Shown here one piece after another: positions 1-13,191 of a stretch of 64,000 nt of DNA. The stretch comes from Cinnamomum chago (taxonomy: Eukaryota > Streptophyta > Magnoliopsida > Laurales > Lauraceae). The notes beneath the pieces are model-generated. The model had not been told where the DNA came from. It made no database searches and saw nothing but the letters and a program-made list of their open reading frames with translations. Each line of letters begins with the position of its first letter. Within the stretch, counting starts at the first letter, position 1. The stretch is taken from assembly GCA_038049695.1 (NCBI GenBank), contig CP142457.1:61686501-61750500 (forward strand), given 5' to 3'. The translations under genes were made by a program, and so were the position numbers.

Positions 1-442
1 CTTGCATCAACAATTTACAAGGGAGCAACATTACACAAAAAAAAAAAGAAGCATAGATGGATTGTAAATCTCTATGAGAACCTTCCTCTGTGAATAGTAA
101 ATCTTTTATTTTTTTTTCTTAGAGCAACAAAAACGAATAGATATAATTGCACCAGTAGCTCACTATTCAATGAAGCAACATAGATGGATAGATATAATTG
201 TACCAGTAGCTCACTATTCAATGTATTAATTGTATGTACGTTCGCACTGCTTTCTAACTATATCTCCTGCTCTTGGTTCGAATCAAAACGTGTGCCTCAG
301 CATGTATCTCTGCTAATATTAAGTTTGTTAGAGTCGGAAGGCTTTTGCCAAACTCAATACATGTGGGCTTTTATGTGTTTGTCTCTCTGCATGGAGTAGA
401 TATACTTTTTTATACGCAGAGTCAAAACATGGGATGTGACGT

Positions 443-484
<42 letters not shown>

Positions 485-1226
485 GTCGCAGCCATTAGGA
501 TTATTTTAAACTATTGATGAGGGGAGAGTGCTCGTGAACACTTGCTAGCAACAGCTTAACTGTAAAGCAGTGGAATGACTCATAGTAATAGGTAACAGGG
601 CAAGCTATATTACTTTAAATGGAGTTTAGTGAGTTCACATTATCACGTGGTTGATGCGAAGTGGCTTCCACCCCACTAGACTCGTATAAAAAATTCGTGT
701 GGGGGAGGGAGGATTTGTTATTTCGGTTCCAGCTTAGTCAGTGGGACCCCCTCAATTTAATTAGAGAACAGTGCAAAAGAAACCACACACAGGGGACCAG
801 TTTTTGGATAGGAAGGTGAGGAGAGAGAGAGAGAGAGATCGAGCGACAACCTTGACTGGTATTGGTTTGATTGATGGGTGGTGGTATTCGTTGATGGTTT
901 TGGAGCTTTGGCAATGGATTCCTTTTGCCCATAGTAAACATGCGGTTAATTGAAGATTCATGTGCCCCGTTCTCTGCCTCGGTTGCTTTGGCTGCTGCCA
1001 AATTTGACGGTGTTAGAAATTGGGGAACTTTTATCTCCTGTTTGGGTCCAGGATCTGGTGAAGATGTAGTAGACCCACCATTACAAAGTGTGGCTGCTGG
1101 GGATTCAAAGTCTATAAGATGCATTGCAAAATTGACTCTAATTATTGGGCGGATAAAGATGAGTAAAGAACAAAGCTCCTATTAAATGGTGGAATCCAAT
1201 CTGCCCACTACCCACTACGCACTAGG

Positions 1227-1287
<61 letters not shown>

Positions 1288-2121
1288 TTTGCTCTTTGGA
1301 AAAAGAAAAAGAAAAAAAAGAGAAGAAGAAACTAGAAATCTATGATATAAAAGGCCTTAACAAAAATTTAAGTTCATTGAATGAGGTCTGATTATCCATT
1401 TGATAGTATAAAATTAGACCAATGGTGAAATCCAACGAGCCTTTATACAGTCACAAATATTGGAATTCCACAAATAAATCTTTTTCCAATCTCAGTAATT
1501 TTCTAGGGCATGGGGCCCACCTTTAATCAATCCCCTTTCATACATACTGGCCTTTTGAAACAGCACAAGCCGAAATTTACACAGTTCTAGATATTATATT
1601 CACCATTGGATCTTACTATATATATATATATATATTTTTTTTTTTTTTACAGTGTATAACCATTCAATCTTAAGAACTTAAATACTAAAGAAAGATTATG
1701 TGGTCAGGTTGAAATCATTTCCATAGTCCAACTTTCTTTGATTTTCATGCTTCAATGTAAGCTCACTCTAATCGAAACAATTCTCTTTAACACAGTGGGT
1801 CAGTGGGCTTCAAAGACTCTTTCATGTGTCCCATTTAAGGGAAAAATTCCAACTGTTGGTACCTTTAAAGTATTCGGATCCATCAAAATCAGTGGGTAGT
1901 GGATGCATTGGAAGGTGCTTTTTAATCAAAATCGATGCCACAAATTATCACTAAGAGATGGATATAAAACTTCAGATATGCCACTTAGTTATAGTCTTTA
2001 AAAGCTGGAGAACAGATCTCAAAAGAAGTGCAAGACCATTTTGACAGTCGTGATTGTGCCTTTTTACAGAAAGATCTGAGTAGAAAAAAAATAAAAAAAA
2101 ATAAAGAGGATTTTACTTTCT
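1..2121. other. intergenic, no gene recognised
   Basis: AT-rich sequence with two CT microsatellites (449-481, 1229-1286) and an AT run near 1616-1636. Overlapping open frames on both strands at 738-1185 match nothing known. Confidence 0.6.
1229..1286 (+). repeat. CT microsatellite
   Basis: A nearly pure CT run of about 57 bases. A shorter CT run lies at 449-481. Confidence 0.95.
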
Positions 2122-2126
2122 AGGGT

Positions 2127-2540
2127 TGTGACGCCCCGGAATCCCACATCGACTATAGAGAGGAAAGTGAATGAGGTTATATGTAAAGTTTACACCCTTA
2201 CCTTGCATGAGGCATTTTAAAACCTTGTGGCCCTGGAAAAACGTAAAAACTCCGAGGTTAAGCGTGCTTGGGCGGGAGCAGTACTAGAATGGGTGACCTC
2301 CTGTGAAGTCCTCGCGCGTGCACGCGGGCCAAAGCGGACAATATCATGCATGTGTGAAGGGTGGGGCGTTACAAATGGTATCAGAGTCAACTCTCGACTA
2401 GTTCGAGTGTGGGTCCCCTGCCGTGGCTTGCATGAGGCCTTTTAAAACCGTGCGGCCCCGGAAAAACGTAAAAACTCCGAGGTTAAGCGTGCTTGACAAA
2501 GTGGACAATATCATACATGTGTGAAGGGTGGGGCGTTACA
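2127..2540 (+). mobile_element. Cassandra-type TRIM carrying a 5S rRNA-like segment
   Basis: The first LTR (2127-2373) starts TGTGACGCCCCGG and ends GGGCGTTACA. It contains a 5S-like stretch (CCGAGGTTAAGCGTGCTTGG, then GGGTGACCTCC) typical of Cassandra. A Met-tRNA primer site TGGTATCAGAGTC follows at 2376, then a short non-coding spacer and an incomplete second LTR ending at 2540. Perfect 5-bp duplications AGGGT flank it (2122-2126, 2541-2545). Cassandra has no genes of its own and depends on helper elements. Confidence 0.93.
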
Positions 2541-2545
2541 AGGGT

Positions 2546-5500
2546 CCTGACAAAAACATGTAAAATTCCGGCAATAGCAGATTTGCTTGGGATCAAATGC
2601 ATGCAAACGTAATGTCATTCCATAAATACATGGGACCCATTCATTGACAGCGAATCGATCCCATCGACTAGATCTTTCGTGGATGCAACCTTAGTGACTT
2701 GAGATTAGTCTAGCATGATCTTAAGGAAAAATCCAACATCGATCTGTATGCCTGGACAATAGCTAGAAAGTAGAACCACACTGAGTGGATCATGGATGTT
2801 ATTGTCATCTTAAAATGGGTAGATTGATTGGTACATGAGAGAAAGTCCTCATAAAGGAACATAGAATATTTCCCAACAAGAGACAAAGATAGCTGGAACC
2901 AAGTACTCAGAAGGACAATAGTTCCCATGCACTAGTTATATATCCATGTAAATCTTCTTTATTAGTACCTCTCTTTTACGCCACTACAATCATCGAAATG
3001 GCTCATTTGAGCGTCACATCACTTTGTCATGGGGAACCACTTCCATTTGAATATAAACATTATTGTACTCCTAGTGCTGATCCAAATCATTTGAAACTAA
3101 TATATCTCTTGCTTCCTTCTGATCTTATGGTTAACAAATCATCAATCAGTGGGGCTCATCAAATTGGATTAAGATTAAAATCTCTTCCATTAAAAGATGC
3201 TACTGTCGCACAGGTAGTGGAAACTTTTAATGGCACGGTCCTCGCATGCATGTCGACCATACATGGCTTTTGACGGGGAGAGTTTTCTCATTTCAGCAGA
3301 TTCCATGTATAGTGCTCTTGATTTTCATATAGTTATTCTCCATGATCTGCCACCATACTCAATTAAATGGTCATTGGACCTTTATCCACCATTGTATTAA
3401 ATCTAAAAATAATATCGATCTAAACGAACTTTAAGATTGTTAAATCAAAGGCTCTGATGATTTGATGAGGCTGATCTTTACAAGACTCTTACTCATAAAG
3501 ACACCTTTCCAACTATCATAACCTCACTGATAGAAATTCATCCTAGTTGGCCCCATTATTGAAAAGTATTTATATTTTCTCTACCATAACACCTCAAGAT
3601 TTAGATAAAAATGATGAGCTAAGAAAACTTAATATTGTATTAGAGTCCACCGGTCATAAGCTCAAATCCCATGAGGAACATCTCAACACCGAAAAAAGCA
3701 TGTATTGCGAAATCTGCACCAACCGACTTTCACTCGAGATTTATACTATCTTTACTAACGTCACTCGGGTTTTGTGGGAGGAATAGTTTGATGAGAAACC
3801 TTAATACCACAAGAGCTGCACCATGTAGGCTTGGCATGTGATTTGTTTGTAACTGAAAATGTTCCCCAAAACTACTCCCCATATGTATACTTGGGGCGCA
3901 CACTAATTTATGTTTAGAGAGCAAAGAAGATGACTTCTAGTCCGTGACGAAGAAGGGTCCTTGACCAGTTGACCTGTGCAATTCTTTGACATGGTTGATT
4001 ACCCTGCTCTCACGGGTGGTGTTCCAATCCCGCCGTGTCTGTGAGGCAATCAGCAGAAGATAAAAACAAAGAAAGTCTATGACACTGCAAGTGAGACGTT
4101 ACTTGAAAAATAATAATAACAAGTAGTTGGGCCCACCTTTCAAAACCCCAAACTTCTAGTTAACAGTAGGTCGGCACCTATTCATTGTGGACAGACTGAA
4201 GTGGCGGATCCAAAAATTTTATATGAGGAGGGCCAACTTAAACAGATAGTTAAGCTTTGGAGGCAAAGACAAATATTTTCATGTGAACTTTGATGCAGAC
4301 CGATAGTTTTCTTATGGATTTTGGAAGTTACTAAGATCCGATGGGGACATTTGCTATATATATATATATAAATATATAAATATATAGGTCTGCCCCCTAG
4401 GTGAGAGGGATTTTTCAAGTTAATCATATTGGTGATTGGACTTACCATTTGATTTAGCCACTTGTTTTTACTACGAATAACTTGAAAAAAAAGAATGGTT
4501 TGAAAGAAACCTCAAAAGAAGAAGAGGAAGCCAATGGTAAAATGTGAAATTTGTGATCGTTTCAACATTGGGTATCATAATTACTTGAGTGAGTTTTCTT
4601 CTGTTTCAATTAAAAAGGAGGTAGAGTCATTTACCAGTTAGATTTTAGAATGCTTGGCCTCATTTTCAACCTAAATTTAACAGGTGAGCTGTGATTTAAT
4701 AAAATAGATCAGCATAAAACAATCAAGGAGAATCTTAAAATGAAACCATAGGTCCTGTAACCTAGGACCCTTCAAAAATAATTCTTTGCTCTTTTCCTTA
4801 TAGTGGACATATATAAATGAAGTAGGTACTCATTAAAAAGTAATTGAAGTGGCCTTGGCCCTTCTGCAACTTCTAATTTTATCATATAGAGCCGTCTACA
4901 CATACAACTATCAGTAGGTGGATAGAAATAAAAAGGTCTTTTTATCATTGATAAGAGTCAAGTAAGGAATCTAGTAATTTTCAGCTTTGAAGTTTATTGG
5001 TCTTTTCACCGGTTTCTCTTTAATTCAATTCAATCAAAAAAAAAAAAAAAACCACCAATAAACTGCAACCCTACTTATGATTAGTAAGACTTCTCTCTTT
5101 AGATAGGGGCGAACAGGACCGATCATGGATTCTTATCTTGTTAGATCTAATTTGAGTGTAAGAAAAAGAAAGAATACTTAACATGAAACTGATAGATTTA
5201 AAGATATATGATTATTGTTTTAGTGGCATAAGGTGTGGAGTTGCTCCATAAGTCTTGTATTATAAACTCACTCAAATCTATCGATTGTACGTGTGTTTAA
5301 TCATGATGGGCCAAAGACCTAGGGATACCCATATCATCATAGGGGAGAAAAAACTTTTTGTGGTAAAATGGTTAACCATCGAATATTGTATCATGCAACA
5401 GTGGCTCAGACGGTCAACGAATATGCACCTTCACATCTGAGTATAATACCAAGTCGTAGGTTTTTCCTATCCATCTAAAGCTTAATAAAATTCTCACAAG

Positions 5501-6725
5501 CATCCATTAGTGTAATGAGAATGATAGTTTAAAGTAAATCAAAGCTTGAACAAATGGTAAGGTCCAAAAAGGATGAAAGGTACATGCCTTGATAAAACAA
5601 AAGCCACTGTAGCCTTGTCAATTTCATGCAGCAGTGCGGGGCCCACTCCGCTAAACAATAAGGCTCTTACAAGTTACAACGAACAAAGAGTATAATCCAA
5701 AAGCAGAAAAAAAAAAAGAAAGGAACGGAAATGATGCATCCTAAGTCGGCCACACACCTTCCAACGCATTTCTATTTGTCGCAGAGCTGGAAAAGAAGAG
5801 AGAGACAGAAGATGAACAACTGTACGTGCATGCACAAACTCTCTTCAAAGATGCTCCGTGTCGCTTTTTTTCTATTCTACTAGAGACACAAAACCCCCTT
5901 GGTAGCCGGCTTATGTCGGCTTCTGTTTCCGTACCTTAGGGAACTGTTTAGATCTCCGAGCCAGCTGGCAAGCAAGGGAAAGAAAGAGCCGTGTGGGTGC
6001 TACCTCTCCTGACCATCCTTACTAGTGACTGGTGAGTGGTGAGTCTCTCTCTATCTGTATCTCTCAGTCGATAGTCTTTGTATAGAGGAGGAGATTACAG
6101 ATGAGACCTCCATCCGCATGTAGGTTGGTTCTAGGAAAGTACAAGAAGGCAAGATCCTAGGCGTGTGGGCCGTTCTTTGTGTAAATGCTACGTCCCTGCC
6201 TGCGTAGATAGGACTAATAAGCTGTTGTTACCTAGGATTCCAATCTCTGTTTTGTTGTGGTCCAATTAAGGAGTGCCATATAGGGAATGAAAATTTTTGG
6301 AGAGAGATATTGTTTTTTGAGGAGGTGAGATATGACTTCTCCCCCCAAGTGGCACCCCCTTATTAGCCCAAACAGGGTATCCTTGTTTGGCCTATACTGG
6401 TAATTCATTTTCGGTTACTTAACATTATCAACTACCCTCTCTATGTTTTACCAAACAAACAAAATAAGAGAAAAAAAAAAAAAAAAAAAAAAAAAAACAA
6501 GCCTTTGTATGACCATCAAATAGTCGTTGCACATGCCAATTTTCTATCTGGGTCCTACTCCCACCAGCCGAGTGAGGGGATTTTCTTTTGAAACTTATCG
6601 ACATCACAGACTCACCAGCTTCAAAAAAGAAGTTGGAGCTGGATGGTTCACTGCTCTTTAATACGTTGCTCTCAACATCTTTTTGTGGAATCATCATCGT
6701 TAGTGTCGACGACATAGACCAGTTT
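2546..6725. other. intergenic, mostly unique or decayed repeat DNA
   Basis: Apart from the TRIM remnant at 3557-3700 I see no gene. The 91-codon plus frame at 2998-3273 (MAHLSVTSLCHGEPLPFEYK...) has no recognisable domain. A stretch near 4190-4440 resembles the segment at 37870-37975 and may be an old MITE. Confidence 0.5.
3557..3700 (+). mobile_element. TRIM/SMART-like remnant, copy C
   Basis: TATTGAAAAGTATTTATATT, then a CCTCAAGATT-like stretch, AAACTTAATA, and a decayed primer site ATTAGAGTCC with CATAAGCTCAAATCCCATGA line up with copies A and B. Old and partial. Confidence 0.4.
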
Positions 6726-6986
6726 TAGGCTACGTTTGGTCACAGCAACTATTGATAGCGATTGAAGTTATGTAGATGATGTTGCTACTGCTAATGATAA
6801 AAGCTGTTGTTGATGCTAAAAGCTGGGGGGACCGAGATTATGGAATATCAGCGATTTGATGCTCTAGAAGCTGTCGTTATTGCTGTAGCTTGATTTTGTC
6901 TTGTATTTACGTTTGGTGGGCCCCCCAGTGATTTAGCCAATCGCTGTACCAATCGCTAGGAAGTTGTTACAGTCAAACGCACCCTA
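6726..6986. mobile_element. MITE, unassigned
   Basis: TTAGGCTACGTTTGGTCACA at the left and, from the right, TTAGGGTGCGTTTGACTGTA are inverted ends of a 260-bp unit rich in GCTGTT/GATGCT words. No clean target duplication. Similar 30-base stretches around GAGCTGGA and CACTGCTCTTTAAT lie on both sides (about 6635 and 6993), which may reflect an older flanking duplication. Confidence 0.5.
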
Positions 6987-6989
6987 AGA

Positions 6990-9715
6990 AAGGAGCTGGA
7001 GCAGGTAGCACTGCTCTTTAATGCTTCGGGATTCAGTTGTAGGTAGAAAACGAAAAAAGCAATCAATAAAGTTCTTCGTTCGACCTATTTCTCTTTCCCT
7101 ATACTCTTTTCTTATAATTGGATTTTATAGTCATATGTATGCTCGTTTAAGGCTCCACAAACTTTGTCGTATGTCCTGCTCTTTTAAGAAAAAATCATAA
7201 AACCAAAGTATTGCGTCCCTTGGACTTGCAACCACCACGAAGCCAACAAGTCAACTAGTGGTTGGTGGAGCCGGGTTTTTTTTTTTTTTTTTTTTTTTCT
7301 TAGAGGGGGGCAAGTGAAGATTGTCGATGAAAAAAAGAAAATTTGACCATGGGCTCAAATCATATTAAAGGGAAATTCCTTTATTCCTTAATGCGGTCAT
7401 TTCTTTACATTAAAAAAATTCCCTACACAAGAGTCCCACAATAATTTCATGATTCCACTCAGTGGGCCCACATATGAAAAGTCCAAGTCAAAAAAAAAAA
7501 AAAAAAAAGCCTCATGCAGTGTATAGTTCTTGTCATCAGATTTAATTTAAATGGCCCACTATGATCAATAACTTTTAAAACAATCAAATAAAATAAATTT
7601 AAATATTGTATATACTTGAAAGTGGGCATATTGGAGTTAATTTTTTCATAAAAAGGGTATTTTCTGTGGGATCCGGAGTTTCTCAAGTGTGGAGCTTTTT
7701 TATTTTATTTTATGAACATTATGAGTTAATTTTGTTATTACTGATGCTCAACGTAAGGTTGGACAATCTCCTATTAAAGAAGTCTCAGTAGAAGGATATT
7801 CATTTTGAGGCAATTAGGACTTTCATTGGGAGGGAGGGGGGCCACTATGGATTTTCATCTTCTTTATTCAGATTCCTATGAGATGGATATCCATAGAATT
7901 TGGACTTACTAAGGAGATAGACATATTATCTTTTTGTATATACTAGAAAGTGGGCATATTATCTTTTTGGATAAAAGTGATAGACAAAAATGCCCTCATT
8001 ACTTAGAGAGAATCTCCATAAGTTATAAAAGAAAAAGAGAAAGGAGGTTGGGAAAAAATATGATACAATTATATATACTCATCTTACCACTAAAGCAAAG
8101 GAGACAAGTGCTTGTTTGGCAACTCTTATTGGTCTTAAGTAGATCTTAATGAAAATGATCTATTTCAAATGGGTCATATTTGAATTAGATGTTCTTGGAA
8201 CAATGCGTTTGGTAATACAATATAACTGATTGAAATATATTTTTTTAAATCCAATCATAAATGATTTTTCTTTAGTTTCTCCGTTTCCACAAGGAATCCG
8301 AGGCTGATCTTTTACCCCATGGATGACCTATCAAGAGAACGAACGGTTCAGATTATGAAATAGAGTCCCACAAATTTTAGAATAATTGACCAAACAGTCC
8401 ACGCTTTTTTATAAGTTTCTCGAGATCCGAGATAGATCAACGGTTCAAATTTGATCTTGTATTCATTATTTAACTACCCTCTACCCTAGATATCTTACGG
8501 TTTTGATGGTGACTTATTGGTCTAGAATTCAAGGAAAAATAAAAAACATGGACTGTCCAATTTCTACTTTCTTCTACAATGACTTTTACATGTGCAATCC
8601 AATGGTTCCACGATTTTTCACATTTCCTTGATCTATAGACGACATTAGAGGCTAAAAATTGGGCTCATAGCCATTTTCAATCTTCCAAATAATATGAACG
8701 GCTTGGACTGTGATTAAGGAGCCAACAATGTCCAGAATATTACATCAAATGACTCACGGTTTGTTGTACATATCTTGAAATTCGAGAATAATCAAAGGCT
8801 GAAATTTGGACAGGTGGCCATAATTGACCTTATGCACATTTCATAATTGACCTTATGCACATTTCTAGCGGTCTGGATCATGATCATGGGTCCCATAAAT
8901 GTAGAAAATAGAAAAAAAAAAAAACACGGACTGCCCTATGAGGATGTTCAATTCATTGTAGCGCTGGGAGTCTGTCTGCTTAAGTCTAAAACATGTGTTT
9001 AAAATCAACCCACTTTGTTGACTACATGAAAAGGACATGTGATGTCTTAAATTCATTCCAAATGGGCACAGTAAAAGTGGTTCCCAAACGGTTTACAGGC
9101 TGTTTAAAAATGGTTTAAGACAATAAGATAAAAATTTAAGAGACGCCGAACGCCACCAAAGTCTAGAGGGCAAACCTCCCTCCCCCACTCATGCCAAATG
9201 GCGTGCATTGCACCACTTGAGTCAAGGTCATGGGGTCTACAGTCTACACCAACTATTTTAAAAATGTAGTAAAAGAACCATCTATGAATCCTATTTTCAT
9301 GTTTAACCCTAACGAGTGCGATTTTTACCCGAAAGAAAGATTCATGAATGTGGAAGTCAAATAAAAAAAGTCTAAGATGCAAGAATCGAATGCTAGTTGA
9401 GAATCTTTCGAAGGGCCTTTCGCCGAGTGAGTTTTCTTCACTAAATATCTTCATTAAAAGTCATGATTTTTTAAAATATACACCCCACTTTCGCCCAAAA
9501 GAAGGGCTAAAGGGGTATGCTTGTAATTCTACACCGCTACATTATATATCCATTATTAATCTCTCACTCTGAGATTTTATCAGCAAAATATTTGATTACG
9601 ACTTCGTCTTAGTTTATCATCTTAAGGGCCTATTTCGAATATGTTCAATTCTTTTTCAGTAGGGGCGGGGGTTATTTAATAACTCTTAGAGGAGTAAAAT
9701 GTTTTAAATGATTAA
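6990..9715. other. intergenic, decayed repeats
   Basis: Long A and T runs near 7275 and 7490, a 28-base repeat at 7604 and 7932 (ATACTTGAAAGTGGGCATAT type), and a tandem pair GACCTTATGCACATTTC near 8828 and 8851. About 8150-9060 resembles an old interspersed repeat rich in CGGTT/GATC words. No gene seen. Confidence 0.5.
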
Positions 9716-9719
9716 TGAA

Positions 9720-9911
9720 GGTGGCACTGCAAATACAATGTAAGTATCGACCCCGGATCCCTTTTCTTCAGAAACCGAATTTTAAGTTTACTTATGCTAC
9801 GACTTAGGGGCCATAATGATTTTACCCGACTTCTCTCTAGGTCTAGAGGGAATAATTCAGTTCAAATGGTTGAGAATCATCCGTAATAAAATAAAATAAA
9901 ATAAAATAAAA
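9720..9911 (+). mobile_element. SINE, diverged copy with TAAAA-type tail
   Basis: The segment matches the 23354-23576 SINE in its body: TTATGCTACGACTTAGGG, TTTTACCCGAC, GAGGGAATAATTCAGTTCAAATGG and GAGAATCATCCGTAAT, followed by a repeated AAAAT tail. The 5' head is poorly preserved and no clear target duplication was found. Confidence 0.65.
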
Positions 9912-10063
9912 AAACAAAAGAGACCAGAATAATTTTATCATTAATCACCGTGATCGAGCCTTAAAAAGAAGTGATCTAATGTTCATATCAATCTTGAAAG
10001 GTAAAAAAGTTTTATCATTCCATGGCTTTCAAGTTTCAACCCATGTGAAGAAGTGATGAAATG

Positions 10064-10268
10064 ATGATGAAAAACCCCAAAGGGTAGCTCAGTTGGCCCA
10101 GGACTACGGTTTGCACCCGGAGGTTGTGGGTTCGAAACTGCTCTACCACACTGGGGCCACAGGGGGATTTTACCCGGCTTTCTCTCCTGGGCCAGTAGGG
10201 ATTATTCTGGCCCAAAGGGCTAGGAACCCTACGTTATCAAAAAAAAAAAAAACAAAAAAAAAAAAAAA
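10064..10268 (+). mobile_element. tRNA-derived SINE with perfect 19-bp target duplication
   Basis: Box A GGTAGCTCAGTTGG (about 10084) and box B GGGTTCGAAACTGC (about 10128) head a body ending in CCCTACGTTATC and poly(A). The direct repeat GTGAAGAAGTGATGAAATG at 10045-10063 and 10269-10287 is exact. The 3' body resembles that of the SINE at 23354-23576 although the tRNA-like heads differ. Confidence 0.9.
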
Positions 10269-10477
10269 GTGAAGAAGTGATGAAATGGAATGCTCAATGC
10301 AAGGTGGGCACGTGGTCTTGGAACTTCACGGATGGCGCGCGTGTTTGTTAATTGTACTCGATCTTAGCTGCAGTCAAATGCATGCAAATTGCAAAGGCCC
10401 CGTCTGTCGGCTGTCCATCTTTTTTGCATGTGGAAGACGAACGAGCGATCAAGCAGCAAATATATATATATATATAT

Positions 10478-10856
10478 GGGAAATATTCAAGTGAGAACTA
10501 GTTCTCACCTATTATATGAGAACTTTTTTGTTGGGCCCTACTAGCAAGCCATCCAAACCTAGCAACCAATAGAGAACCCCTTTATAGTCACTAATCCCAA
10601 GGATTGGCACACATCCGAATGGACTGAACCGTTGGATCGAGGGTTGAATAATTTTTTGAATATGAAGCCATTAAACTTGTGGGTCACGGATGAAGGGGTT
10701 ATGGGCATGAGTTTGGGGTCAAACTTGATACTTAGGGTGGTCTCACATAGATCTTTCCATCCCCCCTTGTCTCATCCCCAAATGGGGCCCACAATTGGGC
10801 CCCACAAAAAAGTTCTCACATAATATGTGAGAACAGTTCCCACTTGAATATTACCC
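10478..10856. mobile_element. MITE inserted in an AT microsatellite
   Basis: Ends GGGAAATATTCAAGTGAGAA and, from the right, GGGTAATATTCAAGTGGGAA continue as GTTCTCAC words on both sides. AT repeats lie immediately left (10461-10477) and right (10857-10874). The 379-bp unit has no coding capacity. The duplication cannot be sized because the target is itself a repeat. Confidence 0.75.
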
Positions 10857-10874
10857 TATATATATATATATATG

Positions 10875-12039
10875 TTATTTATATATATGATTAGAAAGTA
10901 CTTGTGGTCAAGGTCAAAGACGCTTAAATTCATGCAATCACAACCCAACTGTCCCCACTAGCTCCTGTCCCTCGGAAGCTAAATTGGTCCATGTCTGCTG
11001 TCCTCCCAATCAATCAATGCCTCACCAAGGTCCGAGTTGCCCCATGTCTTTTTGGATGCATTTAGACCTAAGCTTTTCATTGTGAGTATTAATATTTAAG
11101 AAAATTCCTGCGAAATATGTGTGGCATACCAAAAGGACCACGTGGAAATGAAAATTTTGCTCTATATGATATATATCCGAGAATGTTGCACAAATTCCAA
11201 GAGAAAAAATTCTTTTGAGGTAATGTAAAAAAGGTAAACATATGTGATATCCCACAGCCACAATATATGATATCCAACTGGTGAATTGTCATTTTCAAAC
11301 ACTATATAGGAAAGCTTTTTCATTTTCATACAAGCCCATACTGTACAAACTATTTATGTAGGAATTTTTAAAATATTAACGCTCATGAGGGAAAAGTCAA
11401 TTTGTAGGGCAATTGTATCATCAAAATCCTTCTTTTATTTCCCATAGGACACGCCCACACGAACAGAATTTGTTGTATCACATTGGTTGGTGTGTGTATG
11501 TATGTATGTATATCCATTTGATATAAATATAAAATCCTAGTATAAATAATATAGGAAGTTTTTATTTTAACCATTTATTTTGGTGGCATTAGCTTAGATG
11601 ACTTAAAACATTTAATAAATTTGATTAATGGTAATTGGTTAGATTTTGAGGCTCTTACATTTATGACACGTTTATGACACATATGGGTGGAAAGAAAACT
11701 TTCACCACACGTCATATCTTTATTTAAAATAAAGAAGGAACTTCATGGAAGAAAGTTGTTACATTAAGAAATGTTTTTTTTTTCTTTGCCGAGACATTAA
11801 AAAACTCATATAGGAGAATGCCTCTACTTTGCTCGTTTAGAGCAAATCATATTTGCTATACTCAGGGCAGACCCTTTAATTTGTTTTACAATGGCTCCTA
11901 CATTGTGAAACCTAATGCACTAAGGGAGTATGCTATTCTCAATTTCGTGCGGCTTATCTTTTCAACCTCAGACCCACTCAAATTTTACTCTCTTTATGTA
12001 GTGCCTTTGATCCATCAGTTTTCAATTTAATCCTGTCAC
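10875..12039. other. intergenic, no gene recognised
   Basis: AT-rich with scattered short open frames lacking any domain. The stretch 11816-12030 may belong to the LTR-like fragment that follows. Confidence 0.5.
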
Positions 12040-12420
12040 AGGCTCAGCACACTGCTGCACATGTTTCTAATGTAGGACTCATGCCCCTAATAGATCATCT
12101 GTAAATCAGGCCCATATGTGCATACATGCTGATATAGTGCACAAGGATCATGCCACAAATCAAGCTCACAAAGATTGCAAGATTGATGAGGCCAACTCAT
12201 ACAAGATCAGATCGGATCACACCTGATTCTCAAAGATGAGAAAGAAGAGATCATATCACATATGATCCATAAAAGATAAGAAATTAGATTCAATATTCTG
12301 TACACTCATGTAAATCTCTTGTATCATTCTCCACTCATTGTATACAATAAATATATAACTCAACCCAGCTCATATTACACGTTGAGATAGTAAAATCAAA
12401 ATAACTTTATTAGTGTTTTA
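12040..12420 (+). mobile_element. LTR-like retroelement fragment, unassigned
   Basis: AT-rich sequence with a polyadenylation-like AATAAA near the end (about 12346-12351), followed directly by a primer-site-like TATCAGAGCC at 12424, suggests the end of an LTR. No coding region is seen. The 5' border is not defined. Confidence 0.4.
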
Positions 12421-12640
12421 TAGTATCAGAGCCAACCGATCGTGAGTTCAAATCCCTTGAAAAAAAAAAAAAAAAAAAAAGCATGTCGCCAAAAGTGCAC
12501 GGGCCGTGTTCCACCTAAGGGAGAGTATTAAGAAGTGGGCTCCACCCAAGGGAGAATATTGAAAAGTATTTATGCTGCCTTTATTAATGCCTCGAAGTTT
12601 TAGTAACAATGGTTAGTTAAAGAAACTTAATACATATAAC
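12421..12640 (+). mobile_element. TRIM/SMART-like small LTR element, copy A
   Basis: A primer-site-like TATCAGAGCC, an A-rich spacer, a polypurine-like AAGGGAGAG and then a 3' LTR-like segment beginning TATTGAAAAGTATTT match copy B (13192-13397) in order and sequence. Upstream sequence belongs to a different element. Confidence 0.5.
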
Positions 12641-13191
12641 TCGTTGTTGTATTTTTGTAAAACCATACATTTCTATTATAGTACTTCACCCCTTTTAGGC
12701 ATCTATTGTAGGTTTCGTTTTAGGATTTTTTTTAATTTAAATAGTAAATTATTATGATTCAGAGTCGTCCCATTTAAGTTAAGCTCATTATTTTCAAACT
12801 CTCCAGTCACTGGTCAATAAGTTATTTACTTCCCCATTCTGCAGTACGGTTTGGGTTGAAATGTTGCACCCCCTTGATTAAAAAAAGAAAAAAACAGGCT
12901 TAAAGTGATGTCCTTGTGATGTTATGAATAATCTTTTGGAAGGGATGACATGCATGCAGATGTTCGGAGGCCATACCATTGCATTCTTGTGAGGTGATGC
13001 TCAATGATCTGTCCAGTAGAATATTTCTGCTGCCTCTATCATTTCACGATACTCTGAACTTTAAAGAAAAATAAAGAAATTGGTACTTTCGCGTGCTCTC
13101 TTTAAAAAAAGAAAAATTGTCTTAAGCGTTATTGGCATGGCAAGACCTGATAGGGAGATGACTTAGATTTTGTATTTTTGACAACCGTCTA

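Noticed and set aside
738-1185. Small genes on either strand
   Set aside because: Frames overlap on both strands, no domain or splice context, and part is a GA/CT-rich run.
2195-2330. 5S rRNA gene
   Set aside because: The 5S-like words are inside an LTR with primer site and 5-bp duplications; this is the known Cassandra arrangement, not a 5S gene.
10080-10150. tRNA gene
   Set aside because: Box A and B are present, but no cloverleaf closes, and poly(A) plus a 19-bp duplication make it a SINE. The same applies at 23357 and 24565.
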